From NCBI RefSeq assembly GCF_003314435.2, contig NZ_QNVY02000003.1, positions 310,001 through 374,000 of the forward strand: a stretch of DNA of 64,000 bases. Reading direction: 5' to 3'. Under the pieces are notes generated by a model. It had not been told where the DNA came from. It made no database searches and saw only the letters and a list, made by a program, of their open reading frames with translations. Below are positions 32,600 through 40,970 of the stretch, in pieces (within the stretch, counting starts at the first letter, position 1; each line of letters begins with the position of its first letter). Made by a program: the position numbers and the translations under genes. The stretch comes from Flavobacterium petrolei (GTDB lineage: Bacteria; Bacteroidota; Bacteroidia; Flavobacteriales; Flavobacteriaceae).

Positions 32600-32689
32600 A
32601 ATGCCTTTTAGAAATACTCTTTTCGAGCTTTTAACGATAAATTTGGAGTGAATTGGCTAGTAAATTTCAATTTGGTGGAAGAAAATTAA
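32600..32689 (+). pseudogene. Decayed 3' end of a second VOC (PhnB-like) gene
   Basis: Bases 32636-32689 read D-K-F-G-V-N-W-L-V-N-F-N-L-V-E-E-N followed by a stop, against D-K-F-G-V-N-W-M-V-N-F-D-L-V-E-E-K and stop in the intact gene ending at 31273. Upstream the same frame has A-F-stop, so the rest is broken, and no start or body is left. The piece lies between the Kir channel and the dienelactone hydrolase genes. Confidence 0.75.
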
Positions 32690-32796
32690 TTTCAATTGCA
32701 TTTTGCCATAGTCACAAAACGTACAATAAAAAATGAAATTTCCCTCCTGCAAAACAATCGCTTTTTTTCTTAAATTAGTTGAATTAAAAAAATGCT

Positions 32797-33687
32797 ATGA
32801 AAAAACTAACCAAAGAAGATATCAGTCAGGAAGTATTTGACTTGTACGATGACTATGCACACAATAAACTTGATAGAAGACAATTTGTCGAGAAACTATC
32901 CTTGTTTGCGGTAGGAACGCTGACACTGCCTTCGCTCCTAAGTTTTATGACACCCAATTACGTGGATTCTATATTAATAAAACCGGAAGATCCAAGGCTG
33001 AAATCAGCATTCATCACCTATGATTCTCCCAAAGGCGGGGGAAAAATCAAAGGGCTTTTATCTCAACCCGCTGGAACCAAAAAGAAACTACCGGGAATCA
33101 TCGTTGTACATGAAAACCGCGGACTGAATCCTTATATTGAAGATGTAGGACGAAGAGCTGCCGTGGAAGGATTTATTACTTTGGCACCGGATGCTTTATC
33201 GCCACTGGGCGGCTATCCCGGAAATGATGATGCCGGACGAGAATTACAAAAAAAACGTACCCGCGAAGAAATGCTCGAAGACTTCATTGCAGCCTACGAA
33301 TACCTAAAATCCCACAAAGATTGCAATGGTCACATTGGTGTAGTAGGATTTTGTTTTGGCGGTTGGATTGCCAATATGATGGCGGTAAAAATCCCAGATT
33401 TGTGTGCCGCAGTTCCGTATTATGGCGGACAACCCACTGCAGCCGAAGCCGAGAAAATAAAAACACCTATCCTAGCGCAATATGCCAGTTTAGACACCCG
33501 CGTAAATGAAGGCTGGCCAGCTTTTGAAGCCATCCTTAAGAAGAACAAAGTAGAGCATATTGCTTATTTCTATGAAGGCGTGAATCATGGTTTTCATAAC
33601 AATACGACGCCGAGATACGATGAAAAAGCCGCCACTTTATCTTGGACACGAACCATTGATTTTTTTAAGGAAAAATTGAAGAACTAA
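32797..33687 (+). CDS. Dienelactone hydrolase family protein
   Basis: 296 aa. The N-terminal 60 residues are an extra segment with D-R-R-Q-F-V-E-K-L-S-L-F-A-V-G, resembling a twin-arginine export signal set back from the start. The DLH domain follows, with nucleophile Cys186 in G-F-C-F-G-G, Asp233 in S-L-D-T-R and His264 in N-H-G-F-H, the classic C-D-H triad. It hydrolyses a lactone or ester, possibly outside the cytoplasm. The family is annotated as carboxymethylenebutenolidase, but no chlorocatechol pathway is nearby. Confidence 0.88.
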   Translation: MKKLTKEDISQEVFDLYDDYAHNKLDRRQFVEKLSLFAVGTLTLPSLLSFMTPNYVDSILIKPEDPRLKSAFITYDSPKGGGKIKGLLSQPAGTKKKLPGIIVVHENRGLNPYIEDVGRRAAVEGFITLAPDALSPLGGYPGNDDAGRELQKKRTREEMLEDFIAAYEYLKSHKDCNGHIGVVGFCFGGWIANMMAVKIPDLCAAVPYYGGQPTAAEAEKIKTPILAQYASLDTRVNEGWPAFEAILKKNKVEHIAYFYEGVNHGFHNNTTPRYDEKAATLSWTRTIDFFKEKLKN

Positions 33688-33794
33688 TTTCATTTTTTAA
33701 AAGTCCCTTGATTGGGGCTTTATTTATTTTTTAAGAAAATACTGCTAAAATTAAATATAACCCAAGATTTTATTATATTTGAAAATAAATAAAT

Positions 33795-33874
33795 TCTGAC
33801 GTTTATCAGACAAAGCCACCCAATATTAGGGAGATAAGTCTGATTTTGTCAGACCTATATACTAGTTACCAGCT
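33795..33874. repeat. Short hairpins and left arm of a 10-base flanking inverted repeat
   Basis: TCTGA...TCAGA hairpins occur at 33795-33810 and 33839-33853 (the second, GTCTGA/TCAGAC, is tight). GTTACCAGCT at 33865-33874 is the exact reverse complement of AGCTGGTAAC at 34496-34505, on the other side of the orphan gene at 33892. The two arms bracket that gene. Confidence 0.6.
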
Positions 33875-33891
33875 ATTTTACAGAATCGCAT

Positions 33892-34488
33892 ATGAAAGAA
33901 AATTGGCTTTTTATTAAAACTGCAGATCATTATGGAAACTCTGAGATTATTCAGATTGATGGAGATATCATTGATTATTTTGTCGTTGAAAAAATTGACG
34001 AAATCTGTCTAATAAAAAACGGAAACAGAAATGAAAAGCTAAGCGAAACAGAGCATAAATTTATAAATCAAAATCGAATTAGATTTTTCAGAAATGGAAA
34101 AATTTACAAAGTTTTAAGCGATGAAAAGTCTATAACTGAAGATTGTATATTCGAAAATGATTACGAAAAACTAAACGCAACAGAAACTGAATTAACAGAA
34201 AGTGAAATTCAGAATTTAAAGTTTGTGTTTAATTGGAATGGAGAAAAAAAGAATCTTAGGTTCAATGAAGTTTTGGACTCGCCAGTTATACAAGGAATAA
34301 ACAAACGTTTGAATAAAGAAGGAAGTAGAATTGTACTTGAAAAACTAAATGAAACGCTATTTGTTTCACTTTATATAGACAATTCTCTTGATAAACTAAT
34401 TCCGATAAAATATGTTGACAGACAAAAGATGATTTTATATGGTTTCCCAAAAGAACCTTATGAAATTAATTGTCCAATAATAGAATAA
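33892..34488 (+). CDS. Orphan protein of unknown function
   Basis: 198 aa, not recognised. It has no signal peptide and no membrane segment, and is acidic and rich in Asn, Glu, Lys and Ile. The start reads M-K-E-N-W-L-F-I-K-T-A-D-H-Y and the end P-K-E-P-Y-E-I-N-C-P-I-I. Only one cysteine pair is evident and no motif stands out. The gene is bracketed by a 10-base inverted repeat and followed by the cassette-like repeat at 34496-34632, as gene cassettes in accessory islets often are. Confidence 0.65.
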   Translation: MKENWLFIKTADHYGNSEIIQIDGDIIDYFVVEKIDEICLIKNGNRNEKLSETEHKFINQNRIRFFRNGKIYKVLSDEKSITEDCIFENDYEKLNATETELTESEIQNLKFVFNWNGEKKNLRFNEVLDSPVIQGINKRLNKEGSRIVLEKLNETLFVSLYIDNSLDKLIPIKYVDRQKMILYGFPKEPYEINCPIIE

Positions 34489-34495
34489 AAAAAAC

Positions 34496-34632
34496 AGCTG
34501 GTAACACACGCTACAAACGATTTGGGCAATTGGCTTAATTTAAAAATGGTCTTGTATTTGAAAGATTTGGCAAATCCGAAAATTAGGCTTTATTTAAGCC
34601 CAAACCGCTTGTAGCGCGAGAACGTTAAAAAC
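34496..34632. repeat. Cassette-like inverted repeat (attC-like or MITE-like)
   Basis: Arms CGCTACAAACGATTTGGGC (34509-34527) and GCCCAAACCGCTTGTAGCG (34598-34616) are inverted copies matching at 17 of 19 positions. They are preceded by AGCTGGTAACAC and followed by CGAGAACGTTA, which resemble the outer R-box/GTTA ends of integron attC sites. The two mismatches are A-C pairs on the plus strand but T-G wobbles on the minus strand. No integrase gene is present in the window. Similar elements are common between small unknown genes in Flavobacteria. Confidence 0.6.
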
Positions 34633-34816
34633 CAAAATTAAATAAAATTATGCCATTAAAAAAAGTACTTATGGCTATTCGCCATTTTTAATATCTAAAC
34701 AAAAAAAGCCTACGCTGGGCAAATATCTCTTCCTTTGAATCACAATGGCGCTCATTTGTATCTAATGCCAATTTTAACTTATAGCACAATTGTAGTAACA
34801 CGGTCAATTCAACACT

Positions 34817-35119
34817 ATGCGAAAAATAACTATTTCTATTTTAATTATTTTGACAATTATAGTTATTGTTTTTCTTTTTTTAAGACATGAGGAACTTAGT
34901 AGTTACAAGGAAAAAGGAAATAAGATGGTAAGACAAATCTATAAATTTGAAAAAATTAATCATACATTACCAAATTCTATATCAGATTTTCAAGTTGATA
35001 CAGAAATGGGTGAAGGTCCGTACTATGAAAAATTAAATGACTCAATATTTATTGTATACTACAATATAGGTTTTGATGATAAAATCACATTTACTTCTAA
35101 CAAAAAAATATGGGAATAA
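34817..35119 (+). CDS. Small membrane-anchored orphan protein, pseudopilin-like layout
   Basis: 100 aa. One N-terminal membrane helix (about residues 4-24) is followed by a short periplasmic domain (K-I-N-H-T-L-P-N-S-I-S-D-F then G-P-Y-Y-E-K-L-N-D-S and Y-N-I-G-F-D-D-K-I-T-F). The layout of helix, short amphipathic helix and small beta sheet is like type II secretion pseudopilin domains, but the prepilin cleavage motif is absent. Function unknown. It lies downstream of the cassette-like repeat and may be a second cassette gene. Confidence 0.65.
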   Translation: MRKITISILIILTIIVIVFLFLRHEELSSYKEKGNKMVRQIYKFEKINHTLPNSISDFQVDTEMGEGPYYEKLNDSIFIVYYNIGFDDKITFTSNKKIWE

Positions 35120-35223
35120 AAAGATAAAATAAATTATACCTAAAATTTTAAATTATCACCTTTCATAGCTAGAAAAATATTTAAACAAAAGATTTAAACA
35201 CACACGTCAGCGCAAATATAACT

Positions 35224-35262
35224 CAATCGTTGGCGCAGTTTTTCAAACTGTGCCAGTAACAA
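35224..35262. repeat. Small hairpin downstream of the second orphan gene
   Basis: GGCGCAGTTT (35234-35243) pairs with AAACTGTGCC (35247-35256) around a 3-base loop, followed by AGTAACAACGAGCC. This may be the right-hand boundary of the small accessory islet. Confidence 0.45.
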
Positions 35263-35291
35263 CGAGCCACTAACTATAAAAAATATCCCAC

Positions 35292-35318
35292 AAAAAAAGC
35301 CCCAAACGGGGCTTTTTA
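35292..35318 (-). terminator. Rho-independent terminator of carB
   Basis: AAGCCCC/GGGGCTT stem with a 3-base loop, with A-run and T-run on both sides. It lies 22 bases beyond the carB stop. Confidence 0.88.
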
Positions 35319-35339
35319 CATATAGTAATTTCAAGTTTT

Positions 35340-38192
35340 TTATTTACTCAAATACATTTTTCTTCTTGAGTACAATTCGTAGAATTGATCGTCTTTTAAG
35401 TCATCAATAAACAAGATGCTTTCTCCTGTTGATTTCATTTCTGGCCCTAAAGCTTTGTTCACATTATGGAACTTGCTGAAAGAGAAAACCGGTTGTTTGA
35501 TGGCATATCCTTTCAACTGCGGGTTGAAAGTGAAGTCGGTTACTTTATTGTGACCTAACATTACTTTAGTCGCATAATTTACATAAGGTTCTCCGTAGGC
35601 TTTTGCAATAAATGGAACCGTACGAGATGCTCTAGGATTCGCTTCAATAATGTAAACGATATCATCTTTTATCGCAAACTGAATATTGATTAAACCAACA
35701 GTTCTTAAAGCCAACGCAATATTTTTGGTATGGTCTTTAATTTGTTGCATCACAAATTCGCCTAAGTTAAACGGTGGCAAAGTTGCGTTACTGTCTCCAG
35801 AGTGTACTCCGCAAGGTTCGATGTGCTCCATAATCCCTATGATGTACACATTTTCTCCGTCGCAAATTGCATCCGCTTCGGCTTCGATCGCACCATCTAA
35901 ATAATGGTCTAAAAGCAATTTATTTCCTGGAATCGTTTTTAATAAATTCACAACATGCTCTTCTAGTTCTTGCTTGTTGATTACAATTTTCATTCCCTGA
36001 CCACCCAACACATAAGATGGACGAATCAATAATGGAAAGTCCAAAACATCCGCTAAAGCCGAAGCTTCGTCAGCCGTTTCAGCAATTCCAAATTGTGGGA
36101 AAGGAATTTTCAAGTCGGTTAACAATTCAGAGAAACGTCCTCTGTCTTCGGCTAAATCCAAAGCGTCAAAGCTCGTTCCTATAATTTTAATACCGTATTT
36201 AGATAATTTCTCCGCTAATTTCAGCGCCGTTTGTCCACCCAATTGCACGATTACACCTTCTGGTTTCTCGTGTTGGATAATATCGTAAATATGTTCCCAG
36301 AAAACTGGTTCGAAATACAATTTATCGGCTGTATCAAAATCAGTCGAAACCGTTTCTGGATTACAGTTGATCATGATGGTTTCATAACCGCATTCTTTGG
36401 CGGCAAGCACCCCGTGAACACAAGAATAATCAAATTCGATTCCTTGTCCAATTCTATTTGGGCCTGAACCAAGAACGATTATTTTCTTTTTATCTGTAAC
36501 AACACTTTCGTTGTCAACATAACGTGTTCCGTCAGCTTTTTCTATTTCGGCTTCAAAAGTGGAGTAATAGTACGGCGTTTTTGCTTTGAACTCCGCAGCA
36601 CAAGTATCAACTAGTTTGAACACACGATTGATATTCATTTCTGTACGCAACGTATGTACTTGACTTTCCAGACAACCCATCATGTGCGCGATTTGTCTGT
36701 CGGCAAAACCTTTTTGTTTCGCTTCAAGTAACAATTCTCTTGGCAAAGATTCTACTTTATAGTTAGAAATTTCTTTTTCTAAAGTATACAGTTCTTCGTA
36801 TTGTTTCAAGAACCACATATCGATTTTAGTGATTTCATGAATACGGCTCAATGGAATTCCCATCGCGATAGCATCATAAATCACAAAAACACGATCCCAA
36901 CTCGCAAAAGTCAGTTTCTCGATAATTTGTTCATAGTTCGTGTATCCTTTTCCGTCAGCTCCTAAACCATTTCTTTTGATTTCCAATGATTGAGTTGCTT
37001 TGTGCAAGGCTTCTTGGAACGAACGTCCAATTCCCATTACTTCACCAACGGATTTCATTTGAAGTCCCAACGTTCTGTCAGCACCTTCAAATTTATCAAA
37101 GTTCCAACGTGGAATTTTCACAATCACATAATCCAAAGTTGGTTCGAACAAAGCCGAAGTCGATTTGGTAATTTGATTTTGCAATTCATCTAAGTTGTAA
37201 CCCAAAGCCAGTTTGGAAGCAATTTTTGCAATAGGATAACCCGTTGCTTTTGATGCCAAAGCGGAAGAACGAGATACACGAGGATTGATTTCAATCGCCA
37301 CAATATCTTCTTTATCGTCCGGCGAAACGGCAAACTGCACGTTACAACCTCCGGCAAAGTTTCCGATGCTTCTCATCATCAAAATCGCATAATCACGCAT
37401 TTTTTGAAAAGTCGTGTCAGACAAAGTCATTGCTGGCGCAACTGTGATGGAATCTCCGGTGTGAATTCCCATTGGATCCATATTTTCGATAGAACAGATA
37501 ATAACAACATTGTCGTTTTTATCTCTCAAAAGTTCCAATTCATATTCTTTCCAACCCATTAAAGCCTTATCAATTAAAACTTCGTGAATTGGTGATGCTT
37601 CTAAACCTCTGGTTAAAAGTTCATCAAAATCTTCTTTTTTATAAACAATTGCTGCTCCGGTTCCACCTAAAGTAAATGAAGGACGGATTACTAATGGAAA
37701 ACCAAATTCCTGAGCAATTTCTTTTCCTCTAAGATAAGAAGTACATATTTCAGCAGGAGCAGATGGAACTCCAATTTTTTTCAAAAGTTGTTTGAACTGC
37801 TCTCTGTCTTCGGTAATATTAATCGCGTTTACATCAACCCCGATTAATTTCACTCCGAAATCTGCCCAAATCCCTTTTTCATCGGCTTCCAGACACAAGT
37901 TCAAAGCGGTTTGTCCTCCCATTGTCGGCAAAACAGCATCAATTTGAGGATGCGCTTTTAGGATTTCAATGATAGATTTAGTTGTCAGTGGTTTTAAATA
38001 GATATGATCGGCCATTGAAGGATCGGTCATAATTGTTGCCGGATTGGAGTTTATCAAAATAACTTCAATTCCTTCTTCACGAATAGAACGGGCAGATTGT
38101 GATCCTGCATAATCAAATTCGCACGCTTGACCAATAACAATAGGACCTGAACCTATTATTAAAACTGATTTTATAGATGTATCTTTTGGCAT
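35340..38192 (-). CDS. carB: Carbamoyl-phosphate synthase large subunit, short form
   Basis: 950 aa. Two homologous ATP-grasp halves are complete: N-terminal half with G-S-G-P-I-V-I-G-Q-A-C-E-F-D-Y-A-G and M-G-G-Q-T-A-L-N, second half with G-S-G-P-N-R-I-G-Q-G-I-E-F-D-Y and L-G-G-Q-T-A-L-K. It makes carbamoyl phosphate for pyrimidines and arginine, using ammonia from CarA, which is not in the window. It ends about 120 residues short of the E. coli protein, right after the second ATP-grasp unit, so the C-terminal allosteric (MGS-like) domain is missing. The stop is followed by a proper terminator, so this is the natural end. Confidence 0.97.
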   Translation of the reverse strand: MPKDTSIKSVLIIGSGPIVIGQACEFDYAGSQSARSIREEGIEVILINSNPATIMTDPSMADHIYLKPLTTKSIIEILKAHPQIDAVLPTMGGQTALNLCLEADEKGIWADFGVKLIGVDVNAINITEDREQFKQLLKKIGVPSAPAEICTSYLRGKEIAQEFGFPLVIRPSFTLGGTGAAIVYKKEDFDELLTRGLEASPIHEVLIDKALMGWKEYELELLRDKNDNVVIICSIENMDPMGIHTGDSITVAPAMTLSDTTFQKMRDYAILMMRSIGNFAGGCNVQFAVSPDDKEDIVAIEINPRVSRSSALASKATGYPIAKIASKLALGYNLDELQNQITKSTSALFEPTLDYVIVKIPRWNFDKFEGADRTLGLQMKSVGEVMGIGRSFQEALHKATQSLEIKRNGLGADGKGYTNYEQIIEKLTFASWDRVFVIYDAIAMGIPLSRIHEITKIDMWFLKQYEELYTLEKEISNYKVESLPRELLLEAKQKGFADRQIAHMMGCLESQVHTLRTEMNINRVFKLVDTCAAEFKAKTPYYYSTFEAEIEKADGTRYVDNESVVTDKKKIIVLGSGPNRIGQGIEFDYSCVHGVLAAKECGYETIMINCNPETVSTDFDTADKLYFEPVFWEHIYDIIQHEKPEGVIVQLGGQTALKLAEKLSKYGIKIIGTSFDALDLAEDRGRFSELLTDLKIPFPQFGIAETADEASALADVLDFPLLIRPSYVLGGQGMKIVINKQELEEHVVNLLKTIPGNKLLLDHYLDGAIEAEADAICDGENVYIIGIMEHIEPCGVHSGDSNATLPPFNLGEFVMQQIKDHTKNIALALRTVGLINIQFAIKDDIVYIIEANPRASRTVPFIAKAYGEPYVNYATKVMLGHNKVTDFTFNPQLKGYAIKQPVFSFSKFHNVNKALGPEMKSTGESILFIDDLKDDQFYELYSRRKMYLSK

Positions 38193-38297
38193 TGTATAGT
38201 AGTATTGTGTTGTGTAGTTGTTATTTTCAAAAGATTAAAGTTACTGAACTCAAACCTTTTACCTGTAAATCTTTAACTTTTTTTAACGAATAGGTAT

Positions 38298-38332
38298 AAA
38301 AAAAGGCGATACTAAAAAAAGTAACGCCTTAT
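38298..38332 (-). terminator. Rho-independent terminator of rpmH
   Basis: AAGGCG-ATACT with AGTAACGCCTT forms the stem; on the minus strand a T-run follows. It separates rpmH from carB. Confidence 0.8.
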
Positions 38333-38349
38333 TTATGTTTATACAAACA

Positions 38350-38511
38350 TTATTTTTTGTGTCTTGGTTCACAAGAAACAGTCAATTTATGTCTTCCTTT
38401 AGCTCTTCTTCTAGCAAGAACTTTTCTTCCATTCGCAGAAGCCATTCTGTCCATAAATCCGTGCTTATTTCTTCTTTTTCTTTTCGATGGTTGAAACGTT
38501 CTTTTGCTCAT
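38350..38511 (-). CDS. rpmH: 50S ribosomal protein L34
   Basis: 53 aa, read on the minus strand: [19 protein letters not shown], then [18 protein letters not shown], the unmistakable L34 sequence. The Bacteroidota form has a C-terminal extension ([13 protein letters not shown]). It is a structural protein of the large ribosomal subunit. Here it stands alone with its own promoter and terminator, without rnpA or dnaA beside it. Confidence 0.98.
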   Translation of the reverse strand: MSKRTFQPSKRKRRNKHGFMDRMASANGRKVLARRRAKGRHKLTVSCEPRHKK

Positions 38512-38582
38512 TGCTTTGTATCTTTAAAATCTTATTTATATGTCTTCCTATTTTCGAATAACTGTTATTCTAAAACCGAGTG

Positions 38583-38612
38583 CAAATATACAAAGACTTT
38601 TTTTTCTCACAA
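38583..38612 (-). promoter_or_regulatory. Putative rpmH promoter
   Basis: Minus strand: TTG (38612-38610), 19 bases, TATATTTG (38590-38583), an exact fit to the Flavobacterium promoter. The 5' leader to the ATG is about 65-70 bases. Confidence 0.65.
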
Positions 38613-38675
38613 GTAGTTTTGTAAAAATATTTTCAATTCATTTTACTATATTTGTGATCTTAAAATAAACCCACT

Positions 38676-39191
38676 ATGTTTCACAGAAATATTAAACTTA
38701 TTATCGCCGGACTTATTATCGCTACTGGCATTTGGCAATTTACAGAAAGTAATATCGGTAACGGAATCTTCCTTCTAATATTGAGCGCAATTCCTATTTT
38801 CCTTTACTTCAAAAATGAATTCATCTTGTTGGCCTTCTTAAAACTTAGAAAACAAGATTTTGAAGGAGCTAAAAAATGGTTGGCTTACATCAAAAATCCA
38901 GAGACGGCTTTGGTACAGAAACAACAAGGATACTTTAATTACCTTCACGGAATCATGCTTTCGCAAACCAATATCAATCAAGCAGAAAAATATTTCAAGA
39001 AAGCGATTGAACTTGGATTATCAATGGATATGGATTTGGCTGTAGCCAAATTAAACTTAGCTGGAGTTGCCATGACACGTCGTCGTAAACTTGAAGCCAC
39101 TTCCCTATTGAACGAAGCTAAAAAATTAGACAAACAGAATATGTTGAAAGATCAGATTGTGATGATGAAAGAACAAATGAAGAAAATATAG
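38676..39191 (+). CDS. Membrane protein with TPR-like helices
   Basis: 171 aa. Two membrane helices (about 7-24 and 28-46) are followed by a soluble helical part with TPR character: F-N-Y-L-H-G-I-M-L-S-Q-T-N-I-N-Q-A-E-K-Y-F-K-K-A-I-E-L-G and A-V-A-K-L-N-L-A-G-V-A-M-T-R-R-R-K-L-E-A. TPR units mediate protein contacts. A TATATTTG -7 box at 38647-38654 lies 20 bases before the ATG. Function unknown; the product is likely an inner-membrane scaffold. Confidence 0.8.
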   Translation: MFHRNIKLIIAGLIIATGIWQFTESNIGNGIFLLILSAIPIFLYFKNEFILLAFLKLRKQDFEGAKKWLAYIKNPETALVQKQQGYFNYLHGIMLSQTNINQAEKYFKKAIELGLSMDMDLAVAKLNLAGVAMTRRRKLEATSLLNEAKKLDKQNMLKDQIVMMKEQMKKI

Positions 39192-39220
39192 TTTTCTCCA
39201 AGAATAGCTCCAACAACTTA

Positions 39221-39254
39221 AAAAACCATTTGTATCCTCAAATGGTTTTTTTTT
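39221..39254 (+). terminator. Rho-independent terminator
   Basis: AAAAACCATTTG pairs with CAAATGGTTTTT around a 6-base loop, followed by a T-run. It ends the TPR-like gene. Confidence 0.88.
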
Positions 39255-39353
39255 ATTCCTAAAATGCTAATTAACGGATATTTAAGTGGTTTACCTATTA
39301 TATTATTTAGAAGCATTTTTTTTTCTTAAATTTAGTTTTCAAAAAAAAAAAAA

Positions 39354-40052
39354 ATGGCGAGAAAAATACTCTTACTATCCTTTTTACTTTCTTTTTTAAG
39401 TAATTACTCCCAAGATAGTATTGCCTATTTTTCTGAAGCCTTACGATTAAATATCAATTCTTATAATGCTGCAAGTAACCGCGCTTTTGAAAACAAAGAT
39501 TTTAATGAAGGCAAACGATTATTTGACTCACTCGTACAATACAAGCTTATAGGCACTCGATTTGATGATTTTACGGTTAAGGGGTACAATTCTAAAGACG
39601 TAATCTTAAACAACATCAACAAGCCTATTTTATTAGTAACTTATACTTCATGGTGCATCTTAAATAAAGGAGATGCTCCAGCATTAAATGAATTGGCAAA
39701 AAAATATCCTGAGAACTTACAAATTATCATTCTTTTTTGGGATAAAAAACAGAACCTAAAAAAAATAGCCACTCAGTTTAGCAACGCAATCAAAATATGC
39801 TATGCTAACGAGTCCTACGCTAATGATTTCCGAATCATCGCAACATTAAAACACACGTTAGGAATTCCTACTGTATTTTTTATTGATGAAGACAAAAAGG
39901 TAGTTAACATCAACCGTATTAAAAACCATTACAAACCAAAAATTTCATTTTACACAGCTTTGACCATTAGTTATGATCTTTTTGACCAAATGATCAATCC
40001 TTATTTAAATAAAATAACTTCCAATTCCGCCATAGTCAACAACAACGATTAA
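39354..40052 (+). CDS. Secreted thioredoxin-like protein lacking a full C-x-x-C
   Basis: 232 aa. A signal peptide ends near N-Y-S-Q (about residue 20). A short helical segment is followed by a TlpA-like thioredoxin domain (about 65-205): P-I-L-L-V-T-Y-T-S-W-C-I-L-N-K-G-D, then L-G-I-P-T-V-F-F-I-D with the cis-proline. The redox motif reads C-I-L-N, so the second cysteine is gone. It cannot form the usual active-site disulfide and may bind partners or act through a single thiol. It is convergent with the transglycosylase gene, overlapping by 4 bases. Confidence 0.82.
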   Translation: MARKILLLSFLLSFLSNYSQDSIAYFSEALRLNINSYNAASNRAFENKDFNEGKRLFDSLVQYKLIGTRFDDFTVKGYNSKDVILNNINKPILLVTYTSWCILNKGDAPALNELAKKYPENLQIIILFWDKKQNLKKIATQFSNAIKICYANESYANDFRIIATLKHTLGIPTVFFIDEDKKVVNINRIKNHYKPKISFYTALTISYDLFDQMINPYLNKITSNSAIVNNND

Positions 40053-40942
40053 TAGCCCTTCAATGGAATTTCGATTTGGTATTTTTTACCAGTATCATTC
40101 AGCAATTTAGTTTCCCTCAGCCAAGGATTATGGATCTTCAAAATTTTATAATTAATTCCCTGCCTTTTTGCAAAATCAGCTAAATCCGTAATCGAGCTGT
40201 CAATTTCAATTTTCTTGGTTGGTAAGATTCCATATAACTCTTCTGGAGCAATCGTAAATCCATATTTTACGGGATTTTCCATAATCTCTTTTAAAGCTAA
40301 AATTCTGAAAACATAGCGAGACGTTTCTTCAGTAAGTAATAAATCATAGTAATTAGATACTTTCTGAATTCCAATTTGCTTATTCACACCTGTCATTCCT
40401 CCGTTGTAGGATGCTGCCGCTAAAGTCCAGCTTCCAAATTTTCCTTTGGCACTCAAAAAATAACTGCAGGCTGCTTCCGTAGATTTTTCAAGATCATAGC
40501 GCTGATCCACATTTTCAGTCACTTCCATTCCTCGTTCCTTAGCTGTTTCCGGCATAAATTGCCATATTCCTCTTGCTCCTGCTGGCGAAACTACATTCAC
40601 CAATCCGCTTTCTATAACGGCCAGATATTTAAAATCATCCGGAATACCATTCTTTTTTAAAATAGGTTCAATCACCGGAAAAGCACGATTCGCTCTTTTT
40701 ATAGCCAAAATGGTGGAGGCGTGCAAATTCACATTTACCAATAATTCCCTATCAAACCGTTCCTTGACATCAGCTATTTTCAACGGAGTTTCTTCGCCTG
40801 CAAAATCAAGTTTTACAGGAAAACTATAACTAATTTCTGCTTTTACATCTTTCCCTTTTGCGTCATTTGTTGTTGCAAAAATGAATATTCCACTTGCAAA
40901 AATTACGGTTACGAGTAATATTATTTTATTAATAGGTTTCAT
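40049..40942 (-). CDS. Lytic transglycosylase, SLT domain
   Basis: 297 aa. The N-terminal hydrophobic segment (about residues 5-24) is a signal or anchor. The SLT/lysozyme-like domain (about 95-215) has the catalytic Glu in L-A-V-I-E-S-G-L, then G-A-R-G-I-W-Q-F-M-P-E-T-A and A-A-S-Y-N-G-G-M. It cleaves peptidoglycan glycan strands in the periplasm. The C-terminal 70 residues, ending in P-L-K-G-Y, resemble the spacer found after SLT domains in MltD-like proteins, but no clear LysM is seen. Confidence 0.92.
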   Translation of the reverse strand: MKPINKIILLVTVIFASGIFIFATTNDAKGKDVKAEISYSFPVKLDFAGEETPLKIADVKERFDRELLVNVNLHASTILAIKRANRAFPVIEPILKKNGIPDDFKYLAVIESGLVNVVSPAGARGIWQFMPETAKERGMEVTENVDQRYDLEKSTEAACSYFLSAKGKFGSWTLAAASYNGGMTGVNKQIGIQKVSNYYDLLLTEETSRYVFRILALKEIMENPVKYGFTIAPEELYGILPTKKIEIDSSITDLADFAKRQGINYKILKIHNPWLRETKLLNDTGKKYQIEIPLKGY

Positions 40943-40970
40943 CTTTTCCTTTTTTATCGCTTTTGTTTCG

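Noticed and set aside
34680..34816. Open frame resembling I-S-L-P-L-N-H-N-G-A-H-L-Y-L, perhaps an aspartic protease fragment
   Set aside because: Too short, no start, no D-T-G motif; the similarity is only an impression.
38335..38616. Open plus-strand frame of 93 codons
   Set aside because: It is antisense to rpmH, whose product is unmistakable, and it has no coding character of its own.
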